Shown in pieces: positions 50,554 through 58,448 of a stretch of 64,000 nucleotides of DNA (the first letter of the stretch is position 1; each line of letters begins with the position of its first letter). Origin of the DNA: Salsipaludibacter sp963735045 (GTDB lineage Bacteria; Actinomycetota; Nitriliruptoria; Nitriliruptorales; Nitriliruptoraceae); the NCBI GenBank assembly GCA_963735045.1, contig CAVTIZ010000003.1, positions 1,798,001 through 1,862,000 of the forward strand. The letters run 5' to 3'. The position numbers and the translations under genes were made by a program. The notes beneath the pieces are model-generated. The model had not been told where the DNA came from and did not search any database. It was given only the letters and a program-made list of their open reading frames with translations.

Positions 50554-51780
50554 TCACACCAGGCTGCGGTACAGCTCCAGGGTCTGGTCGGCGATGACGT
50601 CCCAGCCGAACGACTCGACCGCCCGTGCCCGTCCGGCACGACCCATGGCCGCGGCCCGGGCCGGGTCCCCCAGCACGTCGGAGACGGCCTCGGCGAACGC
50701 CGTGGCGAAGCCGGCCGGGTCGGCCGGTGTCCCGTAGTCGTCGTCGCCGGGTTCGAAGCCCACCAGGACCCCGGTCTCGCCGTCCACGACCACCTCGGGG
50801 ATCCCGCCGACGGCGGACGCCACGACCGCGGTCTCGCACGCCATGGCCTCGAGGTTGACGATCCCCATCGGCTCGTAGATCGACGGGCAGACGAACACCT
50901 CGGCGTGGGTGAGCAGCTGGACGAGTTCGTCGCGTGGCATCATCTGCTCGATCCACACCACGTTGCCACGGCTGGCCTGCAGCCGGGCGACGGTGGAGGC
51001 CACCTCCTCCCCGAGCGCGGGCGTGTCCGGCGCCCCGGCACACAGCACCACCTGGATCGACGGGTCGAGGTGCGCGACCGCGTCGAGCAGGTGCGGCACG
51101 CCCTTCTGGCGGGTGATGCGCCCCACGAAGATGACGGTGGGGGCGTCCGGGTCCACCCCGTGGCGCTCCAGCGCCTCGGTGCCGTGGTCGGGCGCCCACC
51201 CGGTGGTGTCGATGCCGTTGTGGATCACCGTGACCCGGTCGGGGTCGACGTCCGGATAGCAGGCGAGCACGTCGTCGCGCATGCCGGCCGAGACCGCCAC
51301 GACCCGGTCGGCGTGCTCGATGCCGAGGCGTTCGCACCAGCTGGACAGGGCATAGCCACCGCCCAGCTGCTCGGCCTTCCACGGTCGCAACGGTTCCAGC
51401 GAGTGGGTCGTGAGCACGTGCGGCACGTCGTAGGTCATCGCCGCCAGGTGGCCGGCCAGGTTGGCGTACCAGGTGTGGCTGTGGACCAGGTCGACGCCCG
51501 TCGTCGACGCGACCATGGACAGGTCGATGGCCATGGCCCGCAGGGCGGCCAGTTCCGGGGCGTCGCCGTGCAGGGCGACCCAGGTGTCGTGGGCGACCAC
51601 CACCGGTTGGTCCGGGCCGGTCGGGACCGGGCGGGGCTCGCCCCAGCAGTGCACGGTCACCGGGGTCCTGCGGGCCAGGTGCGCCGCCAGTTCCTGGGCG
51701 TGGACACCGGCGCCGCCGTAGACGTCCGGCGGGTACTCGCGGGTCAGCAGGCCGACGTGCGGGGTGGAGACGTCGCTCAT
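50554..51780 (-). CDS. glgA: Glycogen/maltose-1-phosphate synthase, GT4 (actinobacterial GlgA/GlgM type)
   Basis: A glycosyltransferase of 408 residues with two Rossmann domains. VGLLTREYPPDVYGGAGVHAQEL is the N-terminal sugar-nucleotide site, VHSHTWYANLAGHL follows, and the C-terminal GT4 block is VFVCPSIYEPMGIVNLEAMA. This subgroup uses ADP-glucose; in mycobacteria it makes maltose-1-phosphate for the GlgE alpha-glucan route. The ATG at 51780 overlaps the glgC stop (ATGA), so ADP-glucose synthesis and use are coupled. Confidence 0.92.
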   Translation of the reverse strand: MSDVSTPHVGLLTREYPPDVYGGAGVHAQELAAHLARRTPVTVHCWGEPRPVPTGPDQPVVVAHDTWVALHGDAPELAALRAMAIDLSMVASTTGVDLVHSHTWYANLAGHLAAMTYDVPHVLTTHSLEPLRPWKAEQLGGGYALSSWCERLGIEHADRVVAVSAGMRDDVLACYPDVDPDRVTVIHNGIDTTGWAPDHGTEALERHGVDPDAPTVIFVGRITRQKGVPHLLDAVAHLDPSIQVVLCAGAPDTPALGEEVASTVARLQASRGNVVWIEQMMPRDELVQLLTHAEVFVCPSIYEPMGIVNLEAMACETAVVASAVGGIPEVVVDGETGVLVGFEPGDDDYGTPADPAGFATAFAEAVSDVLGDPARAAAMGRAGRARAVESFGWDVIADQTLELYRSLV

Positions 51781-53012
51781 GCCGGCACCCGTCCGCCCTT
51801 GCCGACCACCACGATGCCGTTGTCGGAGATGGTGAACCCGCGCGCGACGTCCTGCTCCCGGTCCACCCCGAGTCGTGCGCCGGGCTCGACCACCACGTCC
51901 TTGTCCAGGATCGCCCGCTTGACGATGGCGTCGTCGCCGATGCTGACGTCGTTGAGGATGACGCTGTCGTGCACCTCGGACCGGGACTCCACCCGCACGC
52001 CCGGCGACAGCACCGAGCGCCGGACCAGGCCCCCGGACACGATCACCCCCTCCGACACCATGGAGTCCACCGCCCGGCCACGACGGTCGTCGTCGTCCAG
52101 GACGAACTTCGCCGGTGGGAGCGGTTGGCGCCACGTCAGGATCGGCCAGCGCTGGTTGTAGAGGTTGAAGGGGGGCTGGACGCTGATCAGGTCCATGTGT
52201 CCCTCGTGGTAGGAGTCCAGCGTCCCGACGTCGCGCCAGTAGGCGTGGTCGGTGGGGGTCTCGCCGGCCACCTCGTGTCGCGAGAAGTCGTAGACGGCGG
52301 CGTCGCCCCGGGCGACCAGGTCGGCCACGATGTTGCCGCCCATGTCGTGCTTGGAGTCGTCGGCCTCGGCGTCGGCGGTGACCGCCTCGACCAGGGTCTC
52401 GGTGGTGAAGACGTAGTTGCCCATCGAGGCGAACACGTGGTCGGGGTCGTCGGGCAGCCCGACCGGGTCGTCGGGCTTCTCGCGGAAGTCGGTGATCCGG
52501 GTCGGGTCGTCGGGGTCGGTCTCGATGACCCCGAAGGCCTTCGCCTCGGCGATCGGCACGCGGATGCCCATGACGGTGACGCCGGCGCCCGACGCGATGT
52601 GGGCGTCCAGGACCTGGCGGGGGTCGACCCGGTAGATGTGGTCGGCCCCGAACACGACCACGTAGTCGGGGTGCTCGTCGTTGATCAGGTTGAAGTTCTG
52701 GAAGATCGCGTCGGCCGAGCCCGAGAACCAGTGTGGGCCACGGCGCATCTGGGCCGGAACCGGGGTCACGTACGACCCCGTCAGTGGCGACATCCGCCAG
52801 GTCACCGAGATGTGGCGGTCCAGGCTGTGGCTCTTGTACTGGGTCAGCACGGCGATGCGGCGCAGGCCACCGTTGACCAGGTTGGACAGGGCGAAGTCGA
52901 TCAGTCGGTAGGGACCGCCGAAGGGGACCGCGGGCTTGGCGCGGTCCAGGGTCAGCGGCATCAGGCGGGTGCCCTTGCCCCCGGCCAGGACGATCGAGAA
53001 CACGTTGGGCAT
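51777..53012 (-). CDS. glgC: Glucose-1-phosphate adenylyltransferase
   Basis: Makes ADP-glucose from ATP and glucose-1-phosphate, the committed step of glycogen synthesis. A protein of 411 residues with the nucleotide loop VLAGGKGTRLMPLT, AKPAVPFGGPYRLIDF, WFSGSADAIFQN, FGADHIYRVD and FREKPDDP, and a C-terminal left-handed beta-helix (VILNDVSIGDDAIVKRAILD). GAGGA lies seven bases before ATG 53012. It is first in an operon with glgA. Confidence 0.95.
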   Translation of the reverse strand: MPNVFSIVLAGGKGTRLMPLTLDRAKPAVPFGGPYRLIDFALSNLVNGGLRRIAVLTQYKSHSLDRHISVTWRMSPLTGSYVTPVPAQMRRGPHWFSGSADAIFQNFNLINDEHPDYVVVFGADHIYRVDPRQVLDAHIASGAGVTVMGIRVPIAEAKAFGVIETDPDDPTRITDFREKPDDPVGLPDDPDHVFASMGNYVFTTETLVEAVTADAEADDSKHDMGGNIVADLVARGDAAVYDFSRHEVAGETPTDHAYWRDVGTLDSYHEGHMDLISVQPPFNLYNQRWPILTWRQPLPPAKFVLDDDDRRGRAVDSMVSEGVIVSGGLVRRSVLSPGVRVESRSEVHDSVILNDVSIGDDAIVKRAILDKDVVVEPGARLGVDREQDVARGFTISDNGIVVVGKGGRVPA

Positions 53013-53077
53013 TGGGCTTCCTCGCCGGTCACGGGTCTGCTGCCGGCACGGCGGGCAGACGAGTCTGTCGAGCACCG

Positions 53078-53127
53078 ACCCTAGTGAAGGGTGGTGCACC
53101 GAGCGACCCCGACGAGGCCGATAGGGT
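53078..53127. promoter_or_regulatory. Divergent -10 elements for glgC and the DUF445 gene
   Basis: TAGGGT occurs on the minus strand (53078-53083) facing glgC and on the plus strand (53122-53127) facing the DUF445 gene. Both fit the TANNNT pattern. The -35 regions are poor, so the calls are tentative. Confidence 0.35.
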
Positions 53128-53187
53128 CGCCCGTCGGCACCGACGGGGATCGCGTCGTGCCGACGCCCGCGACCCGACGGGGACGAC

Positions 53188-54465
53188 GTGTCCACATCGA
53201 CCGACGCGCCACCCCGCGCCGCGGGCAGCGACGCACAGCGGCACCGGGAGCTGGTGCGCGCACGTCGCCGCGCCACCCTGCTCCTGGCCGCCGTCGTCGG
53301 GGTGTTCCTCGTCACGTTCGCGTTGCCCGACGCCACCTGGGTGGGCTTCGTGCGGGCCACGGCCGAGGCCGCGGTGGTCGGGGGGGTGGCCGACTGGTTC
53401 GCGGTCGTGGCGTTGTTCCGCCACCCGCTGGGGTTGCCGATCCCCCACACGGCGGTCATCAGCCGGTCCAAGGACGGACTGGGGCGCAACCTCGCCACGT
53501 TCGTGGAGGAGCAGTTGCTGGATCCCACGGTGGTCGCGGCGCGATTGCGCGACGCCGACCTGGCCGCACGGGCCGGCGGCTGGCTGGTCCAGCGCGACCA
53601 TGCCGATCGCGTCGCGGGCGCGGTGGCCACCACGCTGGCCACGGTGCTGGACGGCCTGGACCGTGACGCCGTGGCCGCCGACCTCGCCGACCTGGCTGCG
53701 CGCGGGCTGGCGGCCATGCCCGTGGCCGACCTGGCCAGCCAGGGGCTGGAGGCCGCGATCGCCCAGGACCAGCACCAGGAGTTGTTGACGGCGGCCATCC
53801 GTGGCGTCCGCCGGGCCATGGACGACCACCGCGAGGTGCTGCGGGTCCGGCTGGGCCAGGAGTCACCGTGGTGGGTGCCCGACGCCGTCGACGACGTGGT
53901 CTTCGAGCGTGCCTCGGACGCCCTGGACCGCTTCCTCGGCGAACTCGCCGCCGACCCCGGCCACCAGCTGCGGAGCGCGGTCGACGACCAGTTGGCCGAG
54001 CTGGTGGTGCGCCTGCGCACCGACCCCGGGGTCGCGGCGGCCCTCGACGCGCGCGTCGCCGACCTCGCGTCCCGCGACGACGTCCAGGCCTGGGCGCGAA
54101 CGACCGCCGCGCACCTGGTCGAGGCGCTGTCCTCGGCCGCGCTGGACGACACCTCCGAGGTCCGGGACCGCCTCGCGATCGCCATCACCACGCTGGGCGA
54201 CAAGCTCGTGGGCGACCCCGACCTGCGGGCCCGCGTCGACGAGTGGGTCCGCGACCTGGCCCCCGTGGTCGCCGACGCCAGCCGCCGTGAGGTCTCCCGC
54301 ATCATCGCCGACACCGTCGCCGGGTGGGACCTCGAGGACACCTCCGGACGGCTCGAACTGTGGCTCGGCCGCGACCTGCAGTTCGTGCGCATCAACGGGA
54401 CCGTGGTGGGCGGGCTCGTCGGCCTCGTCCTGCACACCGTCGTCGTCGTCGCCGGCGCCGCCTGA
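53188..54465 (+). CDS. DUF445-family membrane protein
   Basis: A protein of 425 residues. After a basic N-terminus comes one helix (TLLLAAVVGVFLVTFALPDATW) and a short hairpin with the family motif AEAAVVGGVADWFAVVALFRHPLGLPIPHTAVI. A long helical region (about 90-395) follows, and the protein ends in a final helix (INGTVVGGLVGLVLHTVVVVAG). The function is unknown; members are sometimes linked to the cell envelope. The start is GTG 53188. The gene ends just before the terminator of the minus-strand RNA candidate. Confidence 0.88.
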   Translation: MSTSTDAPPRAAGSDAQRHRELVRARRRATLLLAAVVGVFLVTFALPDATWVGFVRATAEAAVVGGVADWFAVVALFRHPLGLPIPHTAVISRSKDGLGRNLATFVEEQLLDPTVVAARLRDADLAARAGGWLVQRDHADRVAGAVATTLATVLDGLDRDAVAADLADLAARGLAAMPVADLASQGLEAAIAQDQHQELLTAAIRGVRRAMDDHREVLRVRLGQESPWWVPDAVDDVVFERASDALDRFLGELAADPGHQLRSAVDDQLAELVVRLRTDPGVAAALDARVADLASRDDVQAWARTTAAHLVEALSSAALDDTSEVRDRLAIAITTLGDKLVGDPDLRARVDEWVRDLAPVVADASRREVSRIIADTVAGWDLEDTSGRLELWLGRDLQFVRINGTVVGGLVGLVLHTVVVVAGAA

Positions 54466-54504
54466 GGCGCACGCCGGGACGGCCGGAGGGCGCAGGAAAA
54501 GGGA

Positions 54505-54538
54505 GGAGCCCCGGCGCTTCTCAGCTGTCCGGGGCTCC
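54505..54538 (-). terminator. Intrinsic terminator of the candidate RNA
   Basis: On the minus strand GGAGCCCCGG and CCGGGGCTCC form a perfect 10-bp stem with a 14-base loop, followed by TCCCTTTTCC. The T-rich tail is on the minus strand only, which sets the direction. It may also halt transcription from the DUF445 gene, which ends 39 bp away. Confidence 0.75.
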
Positions 54539-54545
54539 CGGCGGG

Positions 54546-54607
54546 GACGGCTTGGCGTCGTCCGGTCTCGAAGCCCGTGAGGGCGAGCCCGGCGCGACGG
54601 CTTGGCG
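54546..54607. repeat. 12-bp direct repeat in the candidate RNA
   Basis: GACGGCTTGGCG occurs at 54546-54557 and again at 54596-54607, 50 bp apart, near the 3' end of the RNA. It may be two equivalent loops or alternative pairing partners for one strand. Confidence 0.6.
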
Positions 54608-54876
54608 CCTCCGCTGACCAGGTCCCACGTCTGCCCGGCTGCTGGCACCCGAAGGTGCCCGTGCCCCGGCATCCGTGGCCCCCCGGAGGGAGCCGATGTG
54701 GACCCAGTCGACACCAATCCCCGTCGCGGACCGAAGTCCGCACCGGTTCGGTGCCGCCGATTCCCAGCGCAGTGGGTCTCGGTTCGGCGTCGTCCTCCGA
54801 AGAGGTCGGCGCCTGCAGCGGCCTCTGCGCGGCCCCTGCATCTCCGGCGGTGTTGCCACCACCGGCGACACCTCGA

Positions 54877-54907
54877 ACAGTAGCCGACGGCCCCCCGTGG
54901 CTGTCCA
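54877..54907 (-). promoter_or_regulatory. Promoter of the candidate RNA
   Basis: Minus-strand TGGACA (54902-54907) and TACTGT (54877-54882) are 19 bp apart. The start site would be near 54870, directly before the first hairpin, which strengthens the assignment. Confidence 0.5.
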
Positions 54908-55120
54908 GTCATCGACGGGAAATGCTCGCTCTTCGGCACCCCGTGTGGTAGGGCCGCACGGCCGTCGTCAACTGCTCGCCGGAGGGGTGCTGGCGTGCTA
55001 TGTCGCCGGTCGCCGGAGGCTCGTTGCGCCTGCGTCGACATGCCCGTGAGTGGGGTCGAGATGGGCTCGTGCCACCCCCTGTTGCGGTCCTGTGCCAGTG
55101 GGGCGGGAACACACGATCGC
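54908..55120. other. Spacer between the RNA promoter and the carD promoter
   Basis: No gene or strong motif was seen in these 213 bp. They separate two divergent transcription units. Confidence 0.4.
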
Positions 55121-55161
55121 TGGCCGGACGATCGGTGTCCGACCGGCCAGTGAGGTAGGAT
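55121..55161 (+). promoter_or_regulatory. carD promoter with overlapping inverted repeat
   Basis: TAGGAT (55156-55161) is a strong actinobacterial -10. In place of a consensus -35 lies an inverted repeat, TGGCCGGAC (55121-55129) against GTCCG-A-CCGGCCA (55137-55149). The repeat covers the -35 position, so a bound regulator could activate or block the promoter. The leader to TTG 55341 is about 170 nt. Confidence 0.5.
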
Positions 55162-55340
55162 CGACCTGTTGCGTCGGACCCACCTCCCCACCTCGCACCG
55201 CCGTTCGACGCCCGGCTGCGCGCCTTCCGGGGCGAGCCTCCGGGAGCCCGGCGCGAGGTCTTCGGGGACGTCACCAGGTGGCGGCCCGGCGTGCATGCAG
55301 CCCGCACCCAGTCCCCCGCACCCGAGACCTGGAGCCTCGC

Positions 55341-55853
55341 TTGTCGCTCACCTACGCCGTCGGAGACACCGTCATCCACCCCCACCACGGGGCCGCACGA
55401 GTTGACGAGCTCGAACAACGAGAACTCAACGGCGACAAGGTCGAGTACGTGGTGCTGACCTCCCCCTTCAACGACCTGACGCTGAAGGTGCCGGTCTCGC
55501 GGGTCGACGATGTCGGCATCCGGGCCTGCATGTCGGGCGACGCGCTCGAGGACGTGCTGGACGTGCTGCGCGACGAGCCCACGCCACAGAAGGGCCACTG
55601 GTCGCGCCGCCTGAAGCGCAACCAGTCCCGCATGCGTTCCGGCGAGCCGGACAAGTTGGCCATGGTCGTGCGTGACCTGACTGCGAAGCTGCACGCCAAG
55701 GGCCTGTCGCCCGCCGAACGGCGCATCCACCGCACCTCCCGCCGCATGCTCCACGGCGAGGTCGCCGCGGTCGTGGAGGGTGGCGCCGACGCTGCCGACG
55801 TCCTCCTGGACGCCGCGCTGGCCGTCCACATGGCCGACGACCTCGACGACTGA
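55341..55853 (+). CDS. carD: CarD/CdnL-family RNA polymerase-binding regulator
   Basis: A protein of 170 residues. The N-terminal Tudor-like RNAP-interaction domain (YAVGDTVIHPHHGAARVDELEQRE) binds the beta subunit. The C-terminal helical domain (WSRRLKRNQSRMRSGEPDKLAMVVRDLTAK, LSPAERRIHRTSRRML) holds the DNA-contacting region. CarD stabilises open complexes at housekeeping and rRNA promoters. The start is TTG 55341, seven bases after GGAG; upstream frame sequence is not CarD-like. A 14-bp-stem terminator follows directly. Confidence 0.92.
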   Translation: MSLTYAVGDTVIHPHHGAARVDELEQRELNGDKVEYVVLTSPFNDLTLKVPVSRVDDVGIRACMSGDALEDVLDVLRDEPTPQKGHWSRRLKRNQSRMRSGEPDKLAMVVRDLTAKLHAKGLSPAERRIHRTSRRMLHGEVAAVVEGGADAADVLLDAALAVHMADDLDD

Positions 55854-55868
55854 CCGACCCCACCACCA

Positions 55869-55900
55869 CGACGCCCGCACCGATCCCGGTGCGGGCGTCG
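55869..55900 (+). terminator. Terminator of carD
   Basis: CGACGCCCGCACCG and its perfect complement flank an ATCC loop, a 14-bp stem that begins 16 bases after the carD stop. No T-run follows, as is common in this kind of genome. Confidence 0.8.
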
Positions 55901-55904
55901 CTGC

Positions 55905-56045
55905 ATCCCCCCACCCCCAACCACCCCACCCCCAACCACCCCCCAACCACACCACCCCCAACCACCCCCCAACCTCCCCCCAACCACACCACCCCCCCGC
56001 CACGCCACCACCCCCCACCGCCCCACCCGACCACCACCCAACCAC
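55905..56045. repeat. C/A-only low-complexity tract
   Basis: About 140 bp consist almost wholly of C and A on the plus strand (CCCCAACCAC-type units). Only a single T and no G occur between 55907 and 55992. The complementary strand is G-run rich and quadruplex- or triplex-prone. No gene was seen. Confidence 0.8.
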
Positions 56046-56049
56046 GCCA

Positions 56050-56091
56050 CCGGGTGCGATCCGGCCGGTATGCCGGCGGGATCGCACCCGG
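56050..56091 (-). terminator. Nested hairpin, 13-bp arms
   Basis: CCGGGTGCGATCC (56050-56062) pairs perfectly with 56079-56091, and an inner stem GCCGG/CCGGC closes a TATG loop. It lies between convergent carD and methyltransferase genes and probably terminates the minus-strand operon. Direction is inferred from position only. Confidence 0.55.
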
Positions 56092-56099
56092 CAGGCGTG

Positions 56100-56155
56100 C
56101 GGGGACGGGATCGGGACCGGGAACGGGACAGGAACGGGACAGGGATCGGGACAGC
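56100..56155. repeat. Short GGGAnC repeats
   Basis: GGGATC, GGGACC, GGGAAC and GGGACA units follow one another for about 50 bp. This is simple-sequence DNA with no coding signal. Confidence 0.6.
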
Positions 56156-56177
56156 GCCGGGCGGGTCGGTCGGGCGG

Positions 56178-56318
56178 TGCGCGGGTGGATCACTGGAGAG
56201 TGGCCAGGTGTGCGCGGGTGGATCACTGGAGAGTGGCCAGGCGTGCGCGGGTGGGTCCGTGCGGTGGGCAGGGGGCGCGGGTGGGTCCGTTGGCGGTGGG
56301 CAGGTGGGCGCGGGTGGG
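56178..56318. repeat. 33-bp minisatellite derived from the methyltransferase gene end
   Basis: A 31-base unit containing GGTGGATCACTGGAGAG occurs identically at 56178-56208 and 56211-56241. About three more diverged units (GGTGGGTCNGTG...GGGCAGGTGGGCGCGG) lead into the stop of the methyltransferase gene, whose last codons match the unit. It looks like tandem duplication of the gene's 3' end. Confidence 0.75.
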
Positions 56319-57119
56319 TCAGTGGGGGGTGGGCAGGTGGGCGCGGAGGACGAGCCAGTCGGTGTCGTCGGTGAGGGGGCGGCCGTCGAGGTCACCGGCC
56401 ACGAGGTCCACGGCCAGGCCGCGGCGGCCCAGCATGGCGACCAGCTCGTCGGCCTCGTGGAGGCGCTGGACGGTCCCGGTGGTGTGGACCGGACCACCGT
56501 CGTCGGGCTCGACCCGGTAGGTGATGGCGAGCCGGCCGAGCTCGGGGTCCCATCGCCGGTGCGATCGCACGGTGGCGGCCGCCAGCCGGGCGGTCTCGTG
56601 CTCGGGTTCGGCCCGCGCCGCGACCGGGTTGGCGACCTCGAGCACGACCTGGCCGCCCGGGGCCAGGTGGGCGACCAGCGAGTCCAGCAGGACGTCGTCC
56701 TCGGCCGGATCGGCGAAGTAGCCGAAGCTGTTGAACAGGTTGGCGACCAGGTCGAAGGGTGGCCCGTGGGGCGCGGCGCCACCCGGGGGCCCGAGGTCCA
56801 GGGGCTGGCGCAGGTCGGCCGCCACGACCTTCAGGTCGAGGTCCAGGGTCGTGGCCACCGACCTGGCGCGCGCGAGCAGCGACGGCGCCCGGTCCACCAC
56901 GGTGCAGTGGCACCCGAGCAGGGACAACGGCACGGCATGGCGGCCGGCGCCGCCGGGTGCGTCCAGGACCCGCCACCCGGGTCGGATCCCCACCAGTGCG
57001 ATCAGGTCGTTGACGGCCCGCTCGGTCTCGTCGTCGCTGATGGCGTCGCCGAACAACTGCTCGTAGTCGTGGTCGAAGAACCCGTCCCACCAGTCGTCGG
57101 GGACGGCGTGGTCACCCAC
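56319..57119 (-). CDS. Class I SAM-dependent methyltransferase
   Basis: A protein of 266 residues with the Rossmann methyltransferase motifs: I, WRVLDAPGGAGRHAV; II/III around VVAADLRQPLDL; FDLVANLFNSFGYF with the post-II loop; and LAPGGQVVLEVANP. The opening DDWWDGFFDHDYEQLF resembles small-molecule methyltransferases of the type found near metabolic genes. Motif I has AP in place of the usual VG. The GTG start at 57119 overlaps the end of the ankyrin-protein gene by 8 bp. Its last codons are the founder of a minisatellite. Confidence 0.87.
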   Translation of the reverse strand: MGDHAVPDDWWDGFFDHDYEQLFGDAISDDETERAVNDLIALVGIRPGWRVLDAPGGAGRHAVPLSLLGCHCTVVDRAPSLLARARSVATTLDLDLKVVAADLRQPLDLGPPGGAAPHGPPFDLVANLFNSFGYFADPAEDDVLLDSLVAHLAPGGQVVLEVANPVAARAEPEHETARLAAATVRSHRRWDPELGRLAITYRVEPDDGGPVHTTGTVQRLHEADELVAMLGRRGLAVDLVAGDLDGRPLTDDTDWLVLRAHLPTPH

Positions 57120-57783
57120 CGAGCAGGTCGACCAGGCCGTGGTGCCCGGTCGCCTCGGCGTGGTCGGCGGCGGTCCGACCCTGGTCGTCGGTCACGCGAC
57201 GACGTGCCCCGGCCGCCAGCAGGCCCTCGACCATGGTGGTGGCGCCCTGGGACGCGGCGCCCATCAGCGCCGTGAAGCCCCCGGCCTGGGCCGCGTCCAG
57301 GTCGACGCCGTGGCGCACCAGTGCCTCGACCGTGCTGGGGTCCCCACTGGCCACCGCGCTGTGCAACGGTCGGACACGGCTGGCGTTGTCGGCCACCGCC
57401 GTGGCGTCGGCACCGAGGTGGAGCAGCAGCATGACCGTCCCGGTGCGTCCCAGGAAGGCGGCCAGGTGCAGGGCCGTGAACCCGTCGACGGTCCGGGCAC
57501 CGAGAGCGGTGGGGTCCGCCGCCACCACGTCGGCGAGGAGGGCCTGGTCGCCGACGGCCGCCGCCTCCAGCACGTCCAGGTCGATGCCGGCCGTGGACAG
57601 GGCCGCCCGGACGTCGCCGGCCAGCCGTGGGCGGCCGTGGTACAGCGCCGTCAACAGCAACGACACCTCACCGGGCACCGTGGCCGCAGCGGCGGCGGGA
57701 TCGGCCTCCAGCGTGGTCAGCAGCGCCCCGCGGTCACCGTCCACGACGGCCTGGCGCAGCGACACGGCGTCGACGTCGCCCAT
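57112..57783 (-). CDS. Ankyrin-repeat protein
   Basis: A protein of 223 residues. From about residue 90 it holds at least four ankyrin units: DGFTALHLAAFLGRTGTVMLLL, RVRPLHSAVASGDPSTVEALV, GGFTALMGAASQGATTMVEGLL and DQGRTAADHAEATGHHGLVDLL. The first 85 residues look like more diverged units. GGAGG lies six bases before ATG 57783. There is no signal peptide. It is co-transcribed with the methyltransferase; it could be a protein-binding partner or scaffold for it, which is inference. Confidence 0.85.
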   Translation of the reverse strand: MGDVDAVSLRQAVVDGDRGALLTTLEADPAAAAATVPGEVSLLLTALYHGRPRLAGDVRAALSTAGIDLDVLEAAAVGDQALLADVVAADPTALGARTVDGFTALHLAAFLGRTGTVMLLLHLGADATAVADNASRVRPLHSAVASGDPSTVEALVRHGVDLDAAQAGGFTALMGAASQGATTMVEGLLAAGARRRVTDDQGRTAADHAEATGHHGLVDLLGG

Positions 57784-57881
57784 CCATGCCTCCCGGTCGC
57801 GTCGGGGCGCCACCCTAGTGACGCCCTCGCGGGGTCGTGGCCTACCGTGGCACGGCCGAGCAGGCACGGGAGGGGGCGACG

Positions 57882-58448
57882 ATGGCGGACAAGCAGGCGT
57901 GGCGACGACGGGCCGGCGACCTCGCCCCGGCGACCGACGACGAGTCGCGGGCCGTCGTGGCCCGCCTGGCGACGCTGCCGGCGGTGACGGGGGCCACGAG
58001 GGTGTGCCTGTTCCTGCCCATGCCCGGTGAGGTGGACCTGCGCGCGCTGCCCGCCGTGCTCCCGGACGCGTCGTGGGTGACCACGCGCACGGGTGCCGGG
58101 CCAGCGCTGACCGTCCACGACCTCGACGCCCCGTTGGAGCGACACCCGTTCGGCTACGACCAGCCCCGCGTGGATGCCCCGGTACACGACCCCGCGTCGG
58201 TGGACGCCTGGCTGGTGCCCGGGCTGGCGTTCGACCATGACGGGACCCGCCTGGGCCACGGCGTCGGCTACTACGACCGCCTGTTGGCACGGCGTGGGCC
58301 GGAGGCGACCACGATCGCGGTCACCCTGGAACGACGGGTCGTCGCGAGCCTGCCGCGCGAGGACCACGACGTCGCGATGGACCTGGTCGTGACCGAGCAG
58401 CGAGTCCTCAGTCGACCTGGGCCAGCGTCCCGAGGTACAGCTCGATGA
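57882..58448 (+). CDS. 5-formyltetrahydrofolate cyclo-ligase
   Basis: Converts 5-formyl-THF to 5,10-methenyl-THF with ATP. A protein of 188 residues with KQAWRRRAG at the start (substrate Arg/Lys), VCLFLPMPGEVDL, WLVPGLAFDHDGTRLGHGVGYYDRLLA, which is the family signature, and VVTEQRVL near the normal C-terminus. About 15 extra residues follow because the stop lies 41 bp inside the 3' end of the convergent livF. ATG 57882 follows AGGGGG; longer in-frame starts lack a ribosome site. Confidence 0.9.
   Translation: MADKQAWRRRAGDLAPATDDESRAVVARLATLPAVTGATRVCLFLPMPGEVDLRALPAVLPDASWVTTRTGAGPALTVHDLDAPLERHPFGYDQPRVDAPVHDPASVDAWLVPGLAFDHDGTRLGHGVGYYDRLLARRGPEATTIAVTLERRVVASLPREDHDVAMDLVVTEQRVLSRPGPASRGTAR

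Larger units (their letters stand above)
54493..54870 (-). ncRNA. Unidentified structured non-coding RNA, about 375 nt
   Basis: No protein gene fits this stretch, but the minus strand folds into at least eight consecutive hairpins. They include a GCAA-capped 9-bp stem (54844-54865) and C(UUCG)G hairpins at 54794-54805, 54726-54741 and 54644-54659. A UCCG-capped stem is at 54677-54694, with further perfect stems at 54814-54840, 54757-54782 and 54740-54754. In two stems (54848/54861, 54680/54691) a G-U pair forms only on the minus strand. A promoter precedes it and an intrinsic terminator with a U-rich tail ends it. It lacks the conserved sequences of RNase P RNA, tmRNA and SRP RNA. It could be an Ms1/raiA- or 6S-like actinobacterial RNA, or a new class. 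Confidence 0.65.

Noticed and set aside
51777..54743. A 988-residue frame ending in GlgC
   Set aside because: GlgC starts at 53012, with its own ribosome site. The rest is antisense to the DUF445 gene and Arg/Ser-rich.
54493..54870. Identification of the RNA as RNase P RNA or tmRNA (right size)
   Set aside because: The near-universal GAGGAAAGTCC and ACAGAA elements of RNase P RNA are missing, as are a tRNA-like TTCGANNCC arm with CCA and a tag frame for tmRNA.
54521..54871. Open frames on both strands in the gap before carD
   Set aside because: They lack plausible starts and ribosome sites. Their composition reflects hairpin arms, and the strand-specific G-U pairs and tetraloops fit an RNA better than a protein.
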